A stretch of 64,000 nucleotides of DNA from Ferrovibrio sp. (GTDB lineage Bacteria > Pseudomonadota > Alphaproteobacteria > Ferrovibrionales > Ferrovibrionaceae), in contig NZ_JAOZVR010000038.1 in NCBI RefSeq assembly GCF_025869515.1, positions 1 through 64,000 on the forward strand, written 5' to 3'. This document shows positions 25,247 to 34,136 of this stretch, one piece after another; the stretch's first letter is position 1, and the number at the start of each line of letters is the position of its first letter. The notes beneath the pieces are model-generated. The model saw nothing but the letters and a program-made list of their open reading frames with translations, ran no database searches and was not told the origin of the DNA. The position numbers and the translations under genes are program-made.

Positions 25247-27493
25247 ATGGCCCGCGGTCTTCGTACTTTCCTTCTCGCGCTCGTTTCCCTCGGGTCGCTT
25301 CTGGCCACTCTGTACCTGGTCGGGGTCGAAACCGTTATCGAGACGCTGCGCTCGATTCACTGGCTGGGCATTGTCGGCGCCGCCCTGCTGATCCTGATCA
25401 ATTCCCTGTTGTCGCTGCTGCGCTTCCGTTCGGTGCTGCGCGGCTTCGGATTTTCGCCAGGCTGGCGCAGCCTGTTCTTCGCCCATTCGATCGGCCAGGT
25501 CTCCAATCAGATTCTGTTGAACGTGATCGGCCAGAGTCTCAGCCGTGCCGCCGCCCTGGCTGTGGACGGCGTGCCGTTCAGCGCATCGGTGATCGCGACA
25601 TACTGGGAGCGCATCCAGGCTGCCGCCATCCTGTTCCTGCTAAGCCTGGCCAGCCTGTGGTATTTGTTTTTCAACATCCATCTCGACCTGGCGCCTGCCG
25701 GCCTCTCCATGGTGTCGCTGTCGGCCGCCCTTGCCGTCACGTCGATTGTTGTGGCCGTGACGGTCCTGCGCCCGGCCGGGGCATTCGACAATCTGTCCAA
25801 CCGTCTGCGCATCGTCCTGCGCCTCTGGCCCGGCCTGCTGCTGACCCTGTTTGCGCATGGCTGCATGCTCGGCGCCTATCTGAGTCTGTTATGGGGCCTG
25901 GGCCTAACGCAAATCGATGGCGGCATGGTTGCCGCCCTGATCATCGTCATGTTCACCTCCAGCCTGCCGATCAGTTTCTCCGGCTGGGGCATTCGCGAGC
26001 TCAGCGCGGCCCAGGCGCTGGGTGCGGTGGGCGTGGGGGAATCGACCGCCGTGGCGAGTGCGGTTGCCATCGGACTGCTGTACCTGTTCCTGGTCGTGAT
26101 CTTTGCCGCAGTCAGTACCGCGATCATGCTGCGGCATCGCAAGAAGTATGCGACACCGCAACCGGCCGCAGCCACGGCCGCAACCCCGACGATCGACTGG
26201 AGCAAGCTGGGACTGACGGCCTGCTCCCTGCTCTGCGCCATGTTTCTGTTCTTCCAGTTGCGCATTCCACTGCGCAGCGGTGAGCTGACCGCCAATATCG
26301 CCGACCTGATCGCGCTGACCTGCCTTGGCCTGGCGCCCTATTTCCTGTGGACTCACCGCCGTACACTACCGCTGCCAAAAATCCTGCTGGCCGGCCTGAC
26401 CGCTGTTTCCGCCGTGATCGTTTTCGCGCTGCTGTATGGCTACAGCAGGTTCGGCTGGACGAACTGGGCTTTCTTCAATCGCGGCTTCGGCTGGCTGATC
26501 ATCCTGGGTTATGTCGCCACCGGCCTGTCGATTACGCTGACCGGCAACGAACAGCATCGCCGCGTGATCCTGGCCGCCTTCGTTGCCACCGGTGCAGCAA
26601 CAGCAGCACTGCAGCTCATCCTGCTGCTCACCATCCTGAGCGGTGTTCGAATCCCGCACGATGTCTTTTCGCTGCCGTTGCAGGGTTACGCCGGAAACAC
26701 CAACGCTTTCGCGGTGCAGATGATCATGACCGCGGCAGCCGCAATCGCAGCCCATCATCTGGGTATCTTCGGTCGACGGAAATATTTCCTGCCACTGATC
26801 CTGAGCCTTGCTGGGTCGTCGATTTATTTCTGCCATTCCCGGGCAGGCCTTGGTATGTTCGCCATCGCGCTGGCGGTGATGATGCTGTTCCCAGCCAGTA
26901 AGTCGCGGCGCTCTTTGTTGCCAGCGCTGCTATGGCCGATCATCGCAATCATATTCTCTTCGCAACTATATCTGATCTACGGCTTCGTCCTGGCCGGCAT
27001 TCCCAAGCTATTCACCTCCGGCAAACCCGCGATCGCCGACAGTAACTACGTCAACATCGTTACGAGCTTGCTGCAGGTCAGCATGGAGCGTCAGTCTGGC
27101 GATCTCGAACGCTGGACCAGCATTCTCGAAGGCTGGGACATGTGGCTGGAGAGTCCGCTGATCGGCAACGGACTCGGCGCCTATATGCAGCACCGCCTGG
27201 CCACCACCGGCGGCGCACTGATCATTCACTCGGTTCCGGTCTGGCTGCTGGCGGAAACCGGCCTGGTCGGTTTCTGCGTGGTCGCCGGCAGTTTTGCCGG
27301 GCTGCTGGTATATGCCTGGCGCCTGCAGGCCCGGCCGACTGCAGCGGGCTGGGGAGCCGGCCTGATGATCGCCCTGGTCTGCATTGCGGCCGGTTCGGCA
27401 GTGCACGACTTTTTCTTCCAGCGCAGTTTCTGGTTCCTGCTGGGGCTGTTTATTGCAATGCCCGTGGTCAGCAAATCTCCCGGCAAGGCCTGA
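25247..27493 (+). CDS. Fusion: UPF0104/flippase-like domain plus O-antigen ligase-like domain
   Basis: 748 residues, highly hydrophobic, about 18-20 membrane helices. Residues 1-295 match the lysylphosphatidylglycerol-synthase-type membrane domain (UPF0104), including the diagnostic SFSGWGIRELSAAQALGAVG at 243-262. A Pro/Ala/Thr linker (about 302-318) leads to a second membrane unit with the Wzy_C hallmarks: CHSRAGLGM near 529, then the large loop with ERWTSILEGWDMWLESPLIG near 621, and a conserved-looking HS at 661. O-antigen ligases and polymerases share this layout. The fused protein may move and then polymerise or attach a lipid-linked sugar. No glycosyltransferases are beside it, so the substrate is unknown. 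Start ATG 25247. Confidence 0.8.
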   Translation: MARGLRTFLLALVSLGSLLATLYLVGVETVIETLRSIHWLGIVGAALLILINSLLSLLRFRSVLRGFGFSPGWRSLFFAHSIGQVSNQILLNVIGQSLSRAAALAVDGVPFSASVIATYWERIQAAAILFLLSLASLWYLFFNIHLDLAPAGLSMVSLSAALAVTSIVVAVTVLRPAGAFDNLSNRLRIVLRLWPGLLLTLFAHGCMLGAYLSLLWGLGLTQIDGGMVAALIIVMFTSSLPISFSGWGIRELSAAQALGAVGVGESTAVASAVAIGLLYLFLVVIFAAVSTAIMLRHRKKYATPQPAAATAATPTIDWSKLGLTACSLLCAMFLFFQLRIPLRSGELTANIADLIALTCLGLAPYFLWTHRRTLPLPKILLAGLTAVSAVIVFALLYGYSRFGWTNWAFFNRGFGWLIILGYVATGLSITLTGNEQHRRVILAAFVATGAATAALQLILLLTILSGVRIPHDVFSLPLQGYAGNTNAFAVQMIMTAAAAIAAHHLGIFGRRKYFLPLILSLAGSSIYFCHSRAGLGMFAIALAVMMLFPASKSRRSLLPALLWPIIAIIFSSQLYLIYGFVLAGIPKLFTSGKPAIADSNYVNIVTSLLQVSMERQSGDLERWTSILEGWDMWLESPLIGNGLGAYMQHRLATTGGALIIHSVPVWLLAETGLVGFCVVAGSFAGLLVYAWRLQARPTAAGWGAGLMIALVCIAAGSAVHDFFFQRSFWFLLGLFIAMPVVSKSPGKA

Positions 27494-27575
27494 TCGCGCC
27501 CCATCGGGGTATGCAGCACCAAGCCTGAACGCCGGATTTGACGACAATCCGCCATCGTGGGGTAGACTTGCCCGG

Positions 27576-28154
27576 ATGACGCGGCGAACCCTCTTCTCCG
27601 ACGAGCCGGCGCTCGACGCCGTCGCCCGCTATTGGGCACGACAGCGCCAGGGCCGCCGCATGCCCGACCGCGCCGATATCGATCCGCTCGATCTGCCGCC
27701 GGCGATCTGGCCGAACCTGCTGATCACCGAACCCGCGGGTGACGGTGTCTGGCGCTATCGCCTGGTCGGTTCGGCCCATGTCGAACGATACGGCATGGAT
27801 TTCACCGGCAAAACCCTGCACGACATCATGCAGGGCAGTTATCGCGATTACATGACGCATATTTATGACGCCGCTTTCCATGATCGCTTGCCAGTCTATT
27901 CAGAAAGCGTGTTTCGCTGGGATGCGGCCGGTTTTGCGATGACGCGGCGTCTGATGCTGCCGCTCAGCCATGGCGAGACAGACCGCCCGGCCCTGGTCTT
28001 CAGCATACAGGTCTGGCCGACGGCGATGCCGGTGCAGCCGCGTTCGATCACCGACATCAGCCGCAGCGGTGGCTTCAAGGATGGCTTCTTCCTGCGCCTC
28101 GATATCGAAAGCTTCCAGCCGCTGCCGGATGCCGGAGAGGATGTCGGGGGCTGA
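27576..28154 (+). CDS. PAS_5 family protein
   Basis: 192 residues from ATG 27576. Domain pattern of the short alphaproteobacterial PAS_5 family: ARYWARQRQGRRMPDRADID, then WPNLLITEPAGDGVWRYRLV and FTGKTLHDIM, with the rest of the PAS fold to about residue 150. There is no output domain, so it may act by protein contact. It begins 82 bases after the membrane fusion gene. A second, diverged PAS_5 protein is 1.5 kb away. Confidence 0.8.
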   Translation: MTRRTLFSDEPALDAVARYWARQRQGRRMPDRADIDPLDLPPAIWPNLLITEPAGDGVWRYRLVGSAHVERYGMDFTGKTLHDIMQGSYRDYMTHIYDAAFHDRLPVYSESVFRWDAAGFAMTRRLMLPLSHGETDRPALVFSIQVWPTAMPVQPRSITDISRSGGFKDGFFLRLDIESFQPLPDAGEDVGG

Positions 28155-28184
28155 CGCGGAAAACCCGGCCGGCGACTGGCAGGG

Positions 28185-28535
28185 TCAGGGCAGCGGGATG
28201 GTGACCTGGTAGCGGCTGATCACCTGCAGCGGCACGCTGCCGGTATTGGTGACCGCAATATAGGCGCGCCCATAGCGATCATAGAGTTCGGTCCTGCCAT
28301 TGGCCGGCACGGCAATGCTGGCGCCGCCGGTGGGGAGCTGCAGGCTGCCGGCGATGCTGCCGCTGTTGATGACGGTGATGGTGGTGTAGCCGCTACGGTC
28401 GGCAACATCGATCTGCATCGTGGTGCCCGGTGCCACGGTGTAGCTGCCAGCCTGAACCGGGGCCGCAAGCGTAAGCGTCGCCGCAAAGACCGCGGCCGCA
28501 GCAAAGAGAGGGGCGGTGGATTGGATGCTTGTCAT
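28185..28535 (-). CDS. Small exported protein of unknown function
   Basis: 116 residues with a clear signal peptide (FAAAAVFAATLTLAAPVQAG, cleavage after about residue 29). The mature part is about 87 residues of predicted beta strands rich in Ser, Thr and Gly (DRSGYTTITVINSG, AVTNTGSVPLQVISRYQVTI). It has no cysteines and no lipobox. The start ATG 28535 has ggag nine bases before. I do not recognise a family; an immunoglobulin-like or beta-sandwich fold is possible. Confidence 0.65.
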   Translation of the reverse strand: MTSIQSTAPLFAAAAVFAATLTLAAPVQAGSYTVAPGTTMQIDVADRSGYTTITVINSGSIAGSLQLPTGGASIAVPANGRTELYDRYGRAYIAVTNTGSVPLQVISRYQVTIPLP

Positions 28536-28785
28536 GGTCAGTCTCCAGGCCGTTCACGCGGCAATGCACAGCAGCAACAGATCGATTGGAGAGAAGTGTA
28601 TGGTTCGTTTTCCAACAGCCAAGGGATAGCGGCGCGAAAGGCGCCACCCTGCGGCGAGCGTCACAGCTTTAAATACAAGCCGCCTTAGTAATCGGCCTAA
28701 AGTGATAATTCGTTAGGCATTTTCGTCATAATAGAATAAATTTTGTTAACGCTGCACGCAGGGGTCGGCCTGGGGGGAGAAGGTT

Positions 28786-29049
28786 ATGGGGCAGCAATAT
28801 CCATTCGTTAATTATCAGATCGACGGCAAGGTGGTGACCTTAATCATGGTTTCCGAAGCCGGCGTCTCGACCCCGGAAATGGCGCAGCGGTCGATGGCCG
28901 CGTTCAAACAGCGCCTGAAGAAGGATGAGGTTGTGCTGGTGGCCAAAGGCGTAAGCCTGGCGCCGATTTTCATTGGTGCCAAATCCTTCGTCGACAAGCT
29001 GAAAGATGTGCCGCTTCACAGCATTCCGTGGGGCAAGGTCGAGATGTAA
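28786..29049 (+). CDS. Conserved-looking 87-residue protein, unknown
   Basis: 87 residues, preceded by a strong ribosome site (ggggggagaagg, six bases before ATG 28786). Mixed alpha/beta, with a Lys-rich middle (FKQRLKKDEVVLVAKG) and no signal peptide or membrane helix. The AT-rich 5' gap of 250 bases could hold its promoter. I do not recognise it. It lies among signalling proteins of unknown output. Confidence 0.65.
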   Translation: MGQQYPFVNYQIDGKVVTLIMVSEAGVSTPEMAQRSMAAFKQRLKKDEVVLVAKGVSLAPIFIGAKSFVDKLKDVPLHSIPWGKVEM

Positions 29050-29097
29050 CGGTATCCGCCGGATATCGCCTGCCGTTTCAGCCTGCCGCTCCAATCC

Positions 29098-29679
29098 TCA
29101 CTTCCCGAAATCCATCCGGCCGCCGCCGAACTGCACGCCCTCAGCGGGCATTTCATAGGCATCGCGTTCAAAGGTCTCGACATCGCCGATGGTGATCTCA
29201 TGTTCCTCGACGATGCTGGGATTGTGCGTGTGAATCTGGCCGTCGAGTTTGATACAGCCCAGCAGATGATCGATGCGCTCGCCGGTATTCGAAAGTGGCA
29301 GAAGCACGCGTGAATAGCGGATATACGGGCGCCCCGCGAGATGCAGCGTGTTCTTGCGGTAATGCACCTTACGGTCGAAGGCGGCAATGCAGAAGCCTTC
29401 GTCGAAAAATTCGCGCAGCGGCGAACGCAGCGCCTCGTCGAGCCAGCGGCCATGCAGCTTGGCCTGCACCATAGCCTCGACATCGCTGCCGGCGAGACGA
29501 TAGCGGAAGCGCTGTTCCTCGTGATCGACCTCGATGATGAACAGCGACGACAGCAGGAACCGGATTTCGCCCGGTTCAATAGCCGCGCGCGGCGGCGGAA
29601 ACCGGTTGGTCTTTTTCGACAGCCAGTAGAAATACAGTTGCCGTAAATCTTCGTCGTCGATCTTCTCGGCGAAGCGCAT
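29098..29679 (-). CDS. PAS_5 family protein, second copy
   Basis: 193 residues from ATG 29679, which has agggaag just upstream; an ATG at 29715 would add 12 residues but lacks a ribosome site. The pattern LRQLYFYWLSKKTNRFPPPR, FIIEVDHEEQRFRYRLAGSD and LLPLSNTGERIDHLLGCI is that of PAS_5 proteins. It is distant from the copy at 27.6 kb. No effector domain is present. Confidence 0.78.
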   Translation of the reverse strand: MRFAEKIDDEDLRQLYFYWLSKKTNRFPPPRAAIEPGEIRFLLSSLFIIEVDHEEQRFRYRLAGSDVEAMVQAKLHGRWLDEALRSPLREFFDEGFCIAAFDRKVHYRKNTLHLAGRPYIRYSRVLLPLSNTGERIDHLLGCIKLDGQIHTHNPSIVEEHEITIGDVETFERDAYEMPAEGVQFGGGRMDFGK

Positions 29680-29759
29680 GGAATTCTTCCCTGCCAGCTT
29701 GAGGGCCAATCTCATAAATATGCCTGAAAGCCAAGCTAGGCCATATCTTCGTACAATCG

Positions 29760-29960
29760 GATAAATCGATAATTTTATAGAGAGAAATCAATCTTCTCTC
29801 TGATGCTGCCATCCAGCCTGCCTCGGAGGCGACCTTCATCCATCCGCAGGCGCGCGCTCCGCGCACCAATCTGCACCATCCGACGGCGACAGCGGAGCAA
29901 GCTCCTCTCGCTTCGCTGTCACTGCAGGAGCCGGTGTCAAAACCGGCTCCCGTCTTTTTC
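29760..29960 (+). ncRNA. Candidate structured plus-strand small RNA
   Basis: No protein is convincing here, yet three hairpins follow each other: agagagaa/ttctctct (29779-29786, 29794-29801), gacagcg/cgctgtc (29888-29894, 29914-29920) with an inner ggagc/gctcc, and the terminator-like ggagccggt/accggctcc followed by a T-run. The T-run is on the plus strand, while both flanking genes run minus, so a plus-strand transcript of its own is implied. No promoter was found with confidence, and the 5' end given is a guess. Confidence 0.3.
29927..29960 (+). terminator. Rho-independent-type terminator on the plus strand
   Basis: Nine-base-pair stem ggagccggt (29927-29935) and accggctcc (29942-29950), loop of 6, then cgtctttttc. 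It abuts the stop codon of the first pentapeptide gene, which is transcribed the opposite way and would not gain a T-run from it. Confidence 0.55.
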
Positions 29961-31230
29961 AATCGATGAATATGGTGCCCTTCGGCTTGGCGATGTGGCG
30001 CACCGGTCCGGGCGGCGGCAGGCCCTTGCAGTCCTGCAGACTGGCGCCGCCAAGATTGACATCGGTGAATTGCGCCTGGCTGAAATCGACGCCTTCGATC
30101 CGCGCCCCCCGCATGTCGACGCCATTCAGGTTGGCGCCGGCAACCTGAGGCGCAAACATCCGCCCCGTCGGGCGACCGTCGGGCGTCGTCAGTTCGGCAC
30201 TGGCCAGGCGCGCATTGCGGAAGGTGGCCGCGGCCAGATTCGCCTCGCCGAAGATGGTGCCGGCGCAGTTTGCCTCATCGAAGTTGCCGCGCTGCAGATC
30301 GCAGCGCGTGAAGTTGGTGAAGGTGAGCTGGGCGCAGACGAAATGCGCATCGGCGAGACCCGCATCGGTGAAATCCGCGGCGCGCAGATCGCAGCCGGAG
30401 AAATCGGTGCCACGCAGCCTGCGACCGGAGAAGTTGGCCCGTTCACCCTCGGCACCGCCGGTGGCGATCCAGCGCGAATGGTTGGCCAGCATCGCCTCGA
30501 TCTCACCATGCATGACGGCATTGGCGCTGCGCATCGCCGCGCCGATCAGATTGGCGCCGGTGACATTGACGGTGCTGAGATCGACATTGCGCAGATTGGC
30601 GCCACGCAGATCGGCACCGCGCAGCTGGGCACCATCCAGCCTGGCCCCCAGCAGATTGCATTCCTTCATTTTCGCTTCGGTGAAATCTGCGCCGCTGAGA
30701 TCGGCGCCGGCGAGATTGACGCCATAGAGATTGGCACGGGCGAAGTTGGTACCGCGCGCCGAGGCCACCGCCAGATCGGCTTCCTCAAGCTGGGCGAGCG
30801 ACAAGTCGGCACCATCGAGATCGGCGCCGCGCAGGGTGGTGATCTGGCGGCGTTCGCCGTCCTTATCCTGAATCTGCATCTGACCTGGGCGCATATCGGC
30901 CTGACGCAGGCAGGCGCCGCGCAGACTGGCGCTGTGGAAATTGGCGCCGCGCAGATCGGCACGATCAAGCTGGGCCTGTTTCAGATCGGCAACGGCGAAA
31001 TCGGCAGCGAAGAGGTCGGCGCGGCGCAGGCTGACATTGGCCAGGCCGGCGCCGACGAAGCGGCAGGCCGCCAGCACGGCATCATCCAGCGGCGCGCCTT
31101 CCAGAATCAGCCAGGAGAAATCCTCGTCACGCCGTTTCAGACGCTCGCCCCCCTGGCGCTGCGCCAGATAGGCGGCATGACGCGAAATGGCGTGGATCAG
31201 GGTGGGTGGTGGCAGATGTCGGTCTGTCAT
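29959..31230 (-). CDS. Pentapeptide-repeat protein 1 of 4
   Basis: 423 residues, mostly A(D/N)LxG-type repeats that fold as a right-handed quadrilateral beta-helix. Layout: a non-repeat head (PPPTLIHAISRHAAYLAQRQ), repeats about 52-113, the linker MRPGQMQIQDKDGER, repeats 131-231, a helix-like break HSRWIATGGAEGERA (251-265), repeats 263-345, a PTGR break and a last run to about 402. Only this copy has a tail, PPPGPVRHIAKPKGTIFID. It has no signal peptide or membrane helix. Qnr/MfpA gyrase-protecting proteins are half this size and uninterrupted, so that function should not be assumed. It is one of four tandem paralogues. Confidence 0.9.
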   Translation of the reverse strand: MTDRHLPPPTLIHAISRHAAYLAQRQGGERLKRRDEDFSWLILEGAPLDDAVLAACRFVGAGLANVSLRRADLFAADFAVADLKQAQLDRADLRGANFHSASLRGACLRQADMRPGQMQIQDKDGERRQITTLRGADLDGADLSLAQLEEADLAVASARGTNFARANLYGVNLAGADLSGADFTEAKMKECNLLGARLDGAQLRGADLRGANLRNVDLSTVNVTGANLIGAAMRSANAVMHGEIEAMLANHSRWIATGGAEGERANFSGRRLRGTDFSGCDLRAADFTDAGLADAHFVCAQLTFTNFTRCDLQRGNFDEANCAGTIFGEANLAAATFRNARLASAELTTPDGRPTGRMFAPQVAGANLNGVDMRGARIEGVDFSQAQFTDVNLGGASLQDCKGLPPPGPVRHIAKPKGTIFID

Positions 31231-31398
31231 CCTGGCCTTCTGTCAGCGATGCATCGCAACCTTAGCGGGCCCGTGCGACAGCGCCAATGGGTTCCTTGCG
31301 GGTTTCCGGGATATTCGCGGGTTTAGCCTGCCGTCAATGCACGCTGCAATGCCCGGCGCGCCAGACCGGACCGCCCCAAGGGCCGGGTGAACGGCGCG

Positions 31399-32622
31399 CT
31401 ACTCGGCCACGCCGCTGAGGCCGATGCAGTTCCGCACATCGGCGCCGGAGAAATTGGCGCGTCCGAGCTTGGCACGGCTGAGATCGATATGATCGAGCAC
31501 CGCGCCACGCAGATCGGCACCGGTCAGATCGGTATCGATCAGGATGGGATACAGCGTGCGGCCGGTCGCCTGATGGCTGGCGCTGAACAGCGGCGCTCCG
31601 ACCAGCTTGGCGCCCCGGAACGTCGCCTCGGCCATAGTCGCGCTGGTGAAATTGACGCCGCCGAGATCGGCCTGATCGAAATTCGCCTTGTTCAGATCGG
31701 CCCCCAGGAAACTGGCGAACAGCAGCTGCGCCGAGCTGAAATCGGCCGCCTTGAGATCGCAGCCATGCAATTCGGCCCCCCGCAGGTCGCAGCTGGAGAA
31801 ATCGCAGCCGGCCAGTTTCTTGCCACTCAGAATGGCCCGCGATCCCTCGGAACCGCCGGTGGCGATCCAGCGGCTATGGGCATGCAGGATGACCTCGATC
31901 TCGGTCGGCAGGTTGGCCGCCTTGCGGTAGGTTGCCGTGGAAAGGTCGACACCCTTCAGATTGACCTTGGTCAGATCGACATTGCGCAGATTGGCGCCGC
32001 GCAGATCGGCGCCCTGCAGCAGCGCGCCTTCCAGGCGGGCCCCGATCAGATTGACATCGCGCAGACGGGCCGCGGTGAGATTGGCGCCCGACAGGTCGGC
32101 ACCGGCCAGGTTGACGGCAAACATGCTGGCATTGGCGAAATTCGCACCCGTCGCCGACGACACCGCCATATTGGCTTCGTCGAGCTGGGCCGAGCGCAGA
32201 TCGGCACCATCCAGCTTGGCTTCGGACAGATTGGCCGACTGCGCCTTGGTGCCGCCGCTTTCGGTCACGATTTGGCCGGGCCGCAGATCGGCCTGGTTCA
32301 GCGAGGCGCCGCGCAGGATCGTCCTCATCATATTGGCGCCGCGCAGATCGGCACGATCCAGGATCGCGCCCGACAGGTCAGCGCGCATGAAGTCAACCGC
32401 AAACAGGTCAGCGCGGCGCAGCTCGGCCTTCACCAGCGAGCTGCCGCTCAGGATGCAGCGCGCCAGGACCGCATCGTTCAGCTTGGCGTTGTCGAGCCTG
32501 AAAAACGAGAAATCCTCGCCGCGGCGCTGCAGACGCTCGCCTTCACTGCGCCCGCCGGCCCAGGCGGCATGGCGGGACAGGGCAACAGTCAGCTGCTGCG
32601 GTGGGAAGCGAAGTTCAGGCAT
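31399..32622 (-). CDS. Pentapeptide-repeat protein 2 of 4
   Basis: 407 residues from ATG 32622 (MPELRFPPQQLTVALSRHAA), chosen because it aligns with the other three starts; GTG 32661 would add 13. Same layout as its neighbours: head, repeats, LRPGQIVTESGGT linker, repeats, HSRWIATGGSEGSRA break, repeats, QATGRTLYP break and a short last run ending in VRNCIGLSG. The linker is short and not charged. Its 5' gap of 170 bases separates it from copy 3, so each copy may have its own promoter. Confidence 0.9.
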   Translation of the reverse strand: MPELRFPPQQLTVALSRHAAWAGGRSEGERLQRRGEDFSFFRLDNAKLNDAVLARCILSGSSLVKAELRRADLFAVDFMRADLSGAILDRADLRGANMMRTILRGASLNQADLRPGQIVTESGGTKAQSANLSEAKLDGADLRSAQLDEANMAVSSATGANFANASMFAVNLAGADLSGANLTAARLRDVNLIGARLEGALLQGADLRGANLRNVDLTKVNLKGVDLSTATYRKAANLPTEIEVILHAHSRWIATGGSEGSRAILSGKKLAGCDFSSCDLRGAELHGCDLKAADFSSAQLLFASFLGADLNKANFDQADLGGVNFTSATMAEATFRGAKLVGAPLFSASHQATGRTLYPILIDTDLTGADLRGAVLDHIDLSRAKLGRANFSGADVRNCIGLSGVAE

Positions 32623-32792
32623 ACCGTTTTCGTTTAACGAGAAAAGTCGTCGTAGCTTCACTATTTAGTAGATTTACGCACCAGTTCATTCTTGCATCAA
32701 GGGTATTTATTGCACCCTAGCAGGCGAGGGGCGCGGCTGGGCAGTGGAGAAGCGGTAACGGTTCGGGAAAGTCATTAACAGGCGGCGTCGGG

Positions 32793-34010
32793 TCAGCGCT
32801 TGATCCCGATGCATTCCCGGAATTCGGCACCCTGCAGATTGGCACCGGGCATCTTGGCTTCACTGAAGTCGATGCCCTCGAAAGTGGCCCCGCGCATATC
32901 GGCGGCGGTCAGGTCGGCCTGCTCGAAGCGCGGGTAGATCACCTTGCCGGTGCGCTGATTCCGCGCGTTGTAAAGTTCGACGCCAACCACCCGGGCCCCG
33001 CGCCAGCGGCTGGCAGCCAGATGGGCACGGACGAAATTGGTGCCGCTCAGATCGGCCATATCGAAATTCGCCTTGGCCAGATTGGCCTCGACGAAACTGG
33101 CGAACATCATCTGGGCATTGGAGAAATCGGCGCCGTCCAGGGAAGCGCCGTGCAATTCGGCGCCGCGCAGGTCGCAGCCGGAGAAATTGCAGCCGTCGAG
33201 CTTCTGGCCGCTGAGCACGGCGCGCACGCCCTCGGCGCCATTGGTGGCGATCCACAGGCTGTGCGCCTTCAGCGTCGCCTCGACATCCTCGGGTAGCTGG
33301 TCGCCCTTGCGATAGATCGCGCCCTGCAGGGATACGCCATCGAGATCCACCTTGCTGAGATCGATATTGCGCAGATTGGCGCCGCGCAGATCGACGCCCT
33401 TGAGCTTGGCCCCGGCGAGGTTGGCGCCAATGAGGTTGGCATCCTTCAGCTTGGCGCCGGAGAGATTGGCACCGCCGAGATCGGCGCCGGCCAGATTGAC
33501 GGCAAACAGGCTGGCATTGGCGAAGTTCGCACCCGTTGCCGAAGAGACCGACATGCTGGCTTCGTCGAGCTGGGAATTCTTGAAATCGGCACCATCGAGC
33601 TTGGCACCGTCGAGATTGGCATTGACCTGTTTGCTCTCGCTGGTCTCGGCGATCATGATCTGGCCGGGCCGCAGGTCGACCTGGCTGAGCGAGGCATTAC
33701 GCAGGATGGCGCGGCCCATATTGGCGCCGCGCAGATCGGCGCGGTCGAGCACAACGCGGGTCAGGTCGGCATTCTGGAAATCGGCGCAGAAAAGGTCGGC
33801 GCGGCGCAATTCGGCGTTGGTCAGCGACGCATTGCCAAAGCCGGCGCGGGACAGGATCGCGTCATCGAGCTTGGCGCCATCCAGCTTGAGGTTCTCGTAA
33901 TGCACGCCGCTCTGCTGCAACCGCGTGCCGCCCGGGCGGCCGGCCAGAAAGGCGGCGTGGCGGGAGAGGGTTACCTGGACCTCATGCGGCGGTATATTGC
34001 GATCGGCCAT
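32793..34010 (-). CDS. Pentapeptide-repeat protein 3 of 4
   Basis: 405 residues from ATG 34010 (MADRNIPPHEVQVTLSRHAA). It keeps the head, LRPGQIMIAETSESK linker, AHSLWIATNGAEGVRA break, RTGKVIYP break and the Cys near the C-terminus (FRECIGIKR). It is nearest to copy 2 by eye across the middle repeats (SVSSATGANFANASLFAVNL is shared almost completely). No catalytic residues are apparent; the conserved non-repeat segments are the likely functional sites. Confidence 0.9.
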   Translation of the reverse strand: MADRNIPPHEVQVTLSRHAAFLAGRPGGTRLQQSGVHYENLKLDGAKLDDAILSRAGFGNASLTNAELRRADLFCADFQNADLTRVVLDRADLRGANMGRAILRNASLSQVDLRPGQIMIAETSESKQVNANLDGAKLDGADFKNSQLDEASMSVSSATGANFANASLFAVNLAGADLGGANLSGAKLKDANLIGANLAGAKLKGVDLRGANLRNIDLSKVDLDGVSLQGAIYRKGDQLPEDVEATLKAHSLWIATNGAEGVRAVLSGQKLDGCNFSGCDLRGAELHGASLDGADFSNAQMMFASFVEANLAKANFDMADLSGTNFVRAHLAASRWRGARVVGVELYNARNQRTGKVIYPRFEQADLTAADMRGATFEGIDFSEAKMPGANLQGAEFRECIGIKR

Positions 34011-34136
34011 AGCGTTGAACATCGTCTGTCACCCGGGGACCGGGTAAGTTACAAAACGCTAATGTTTCGCCGTTTTCCGCGCAACTCCTAAGTGAAATTA
34101 TGACAGATTCTTACTATTATTGTTTTTAATCTTGAA

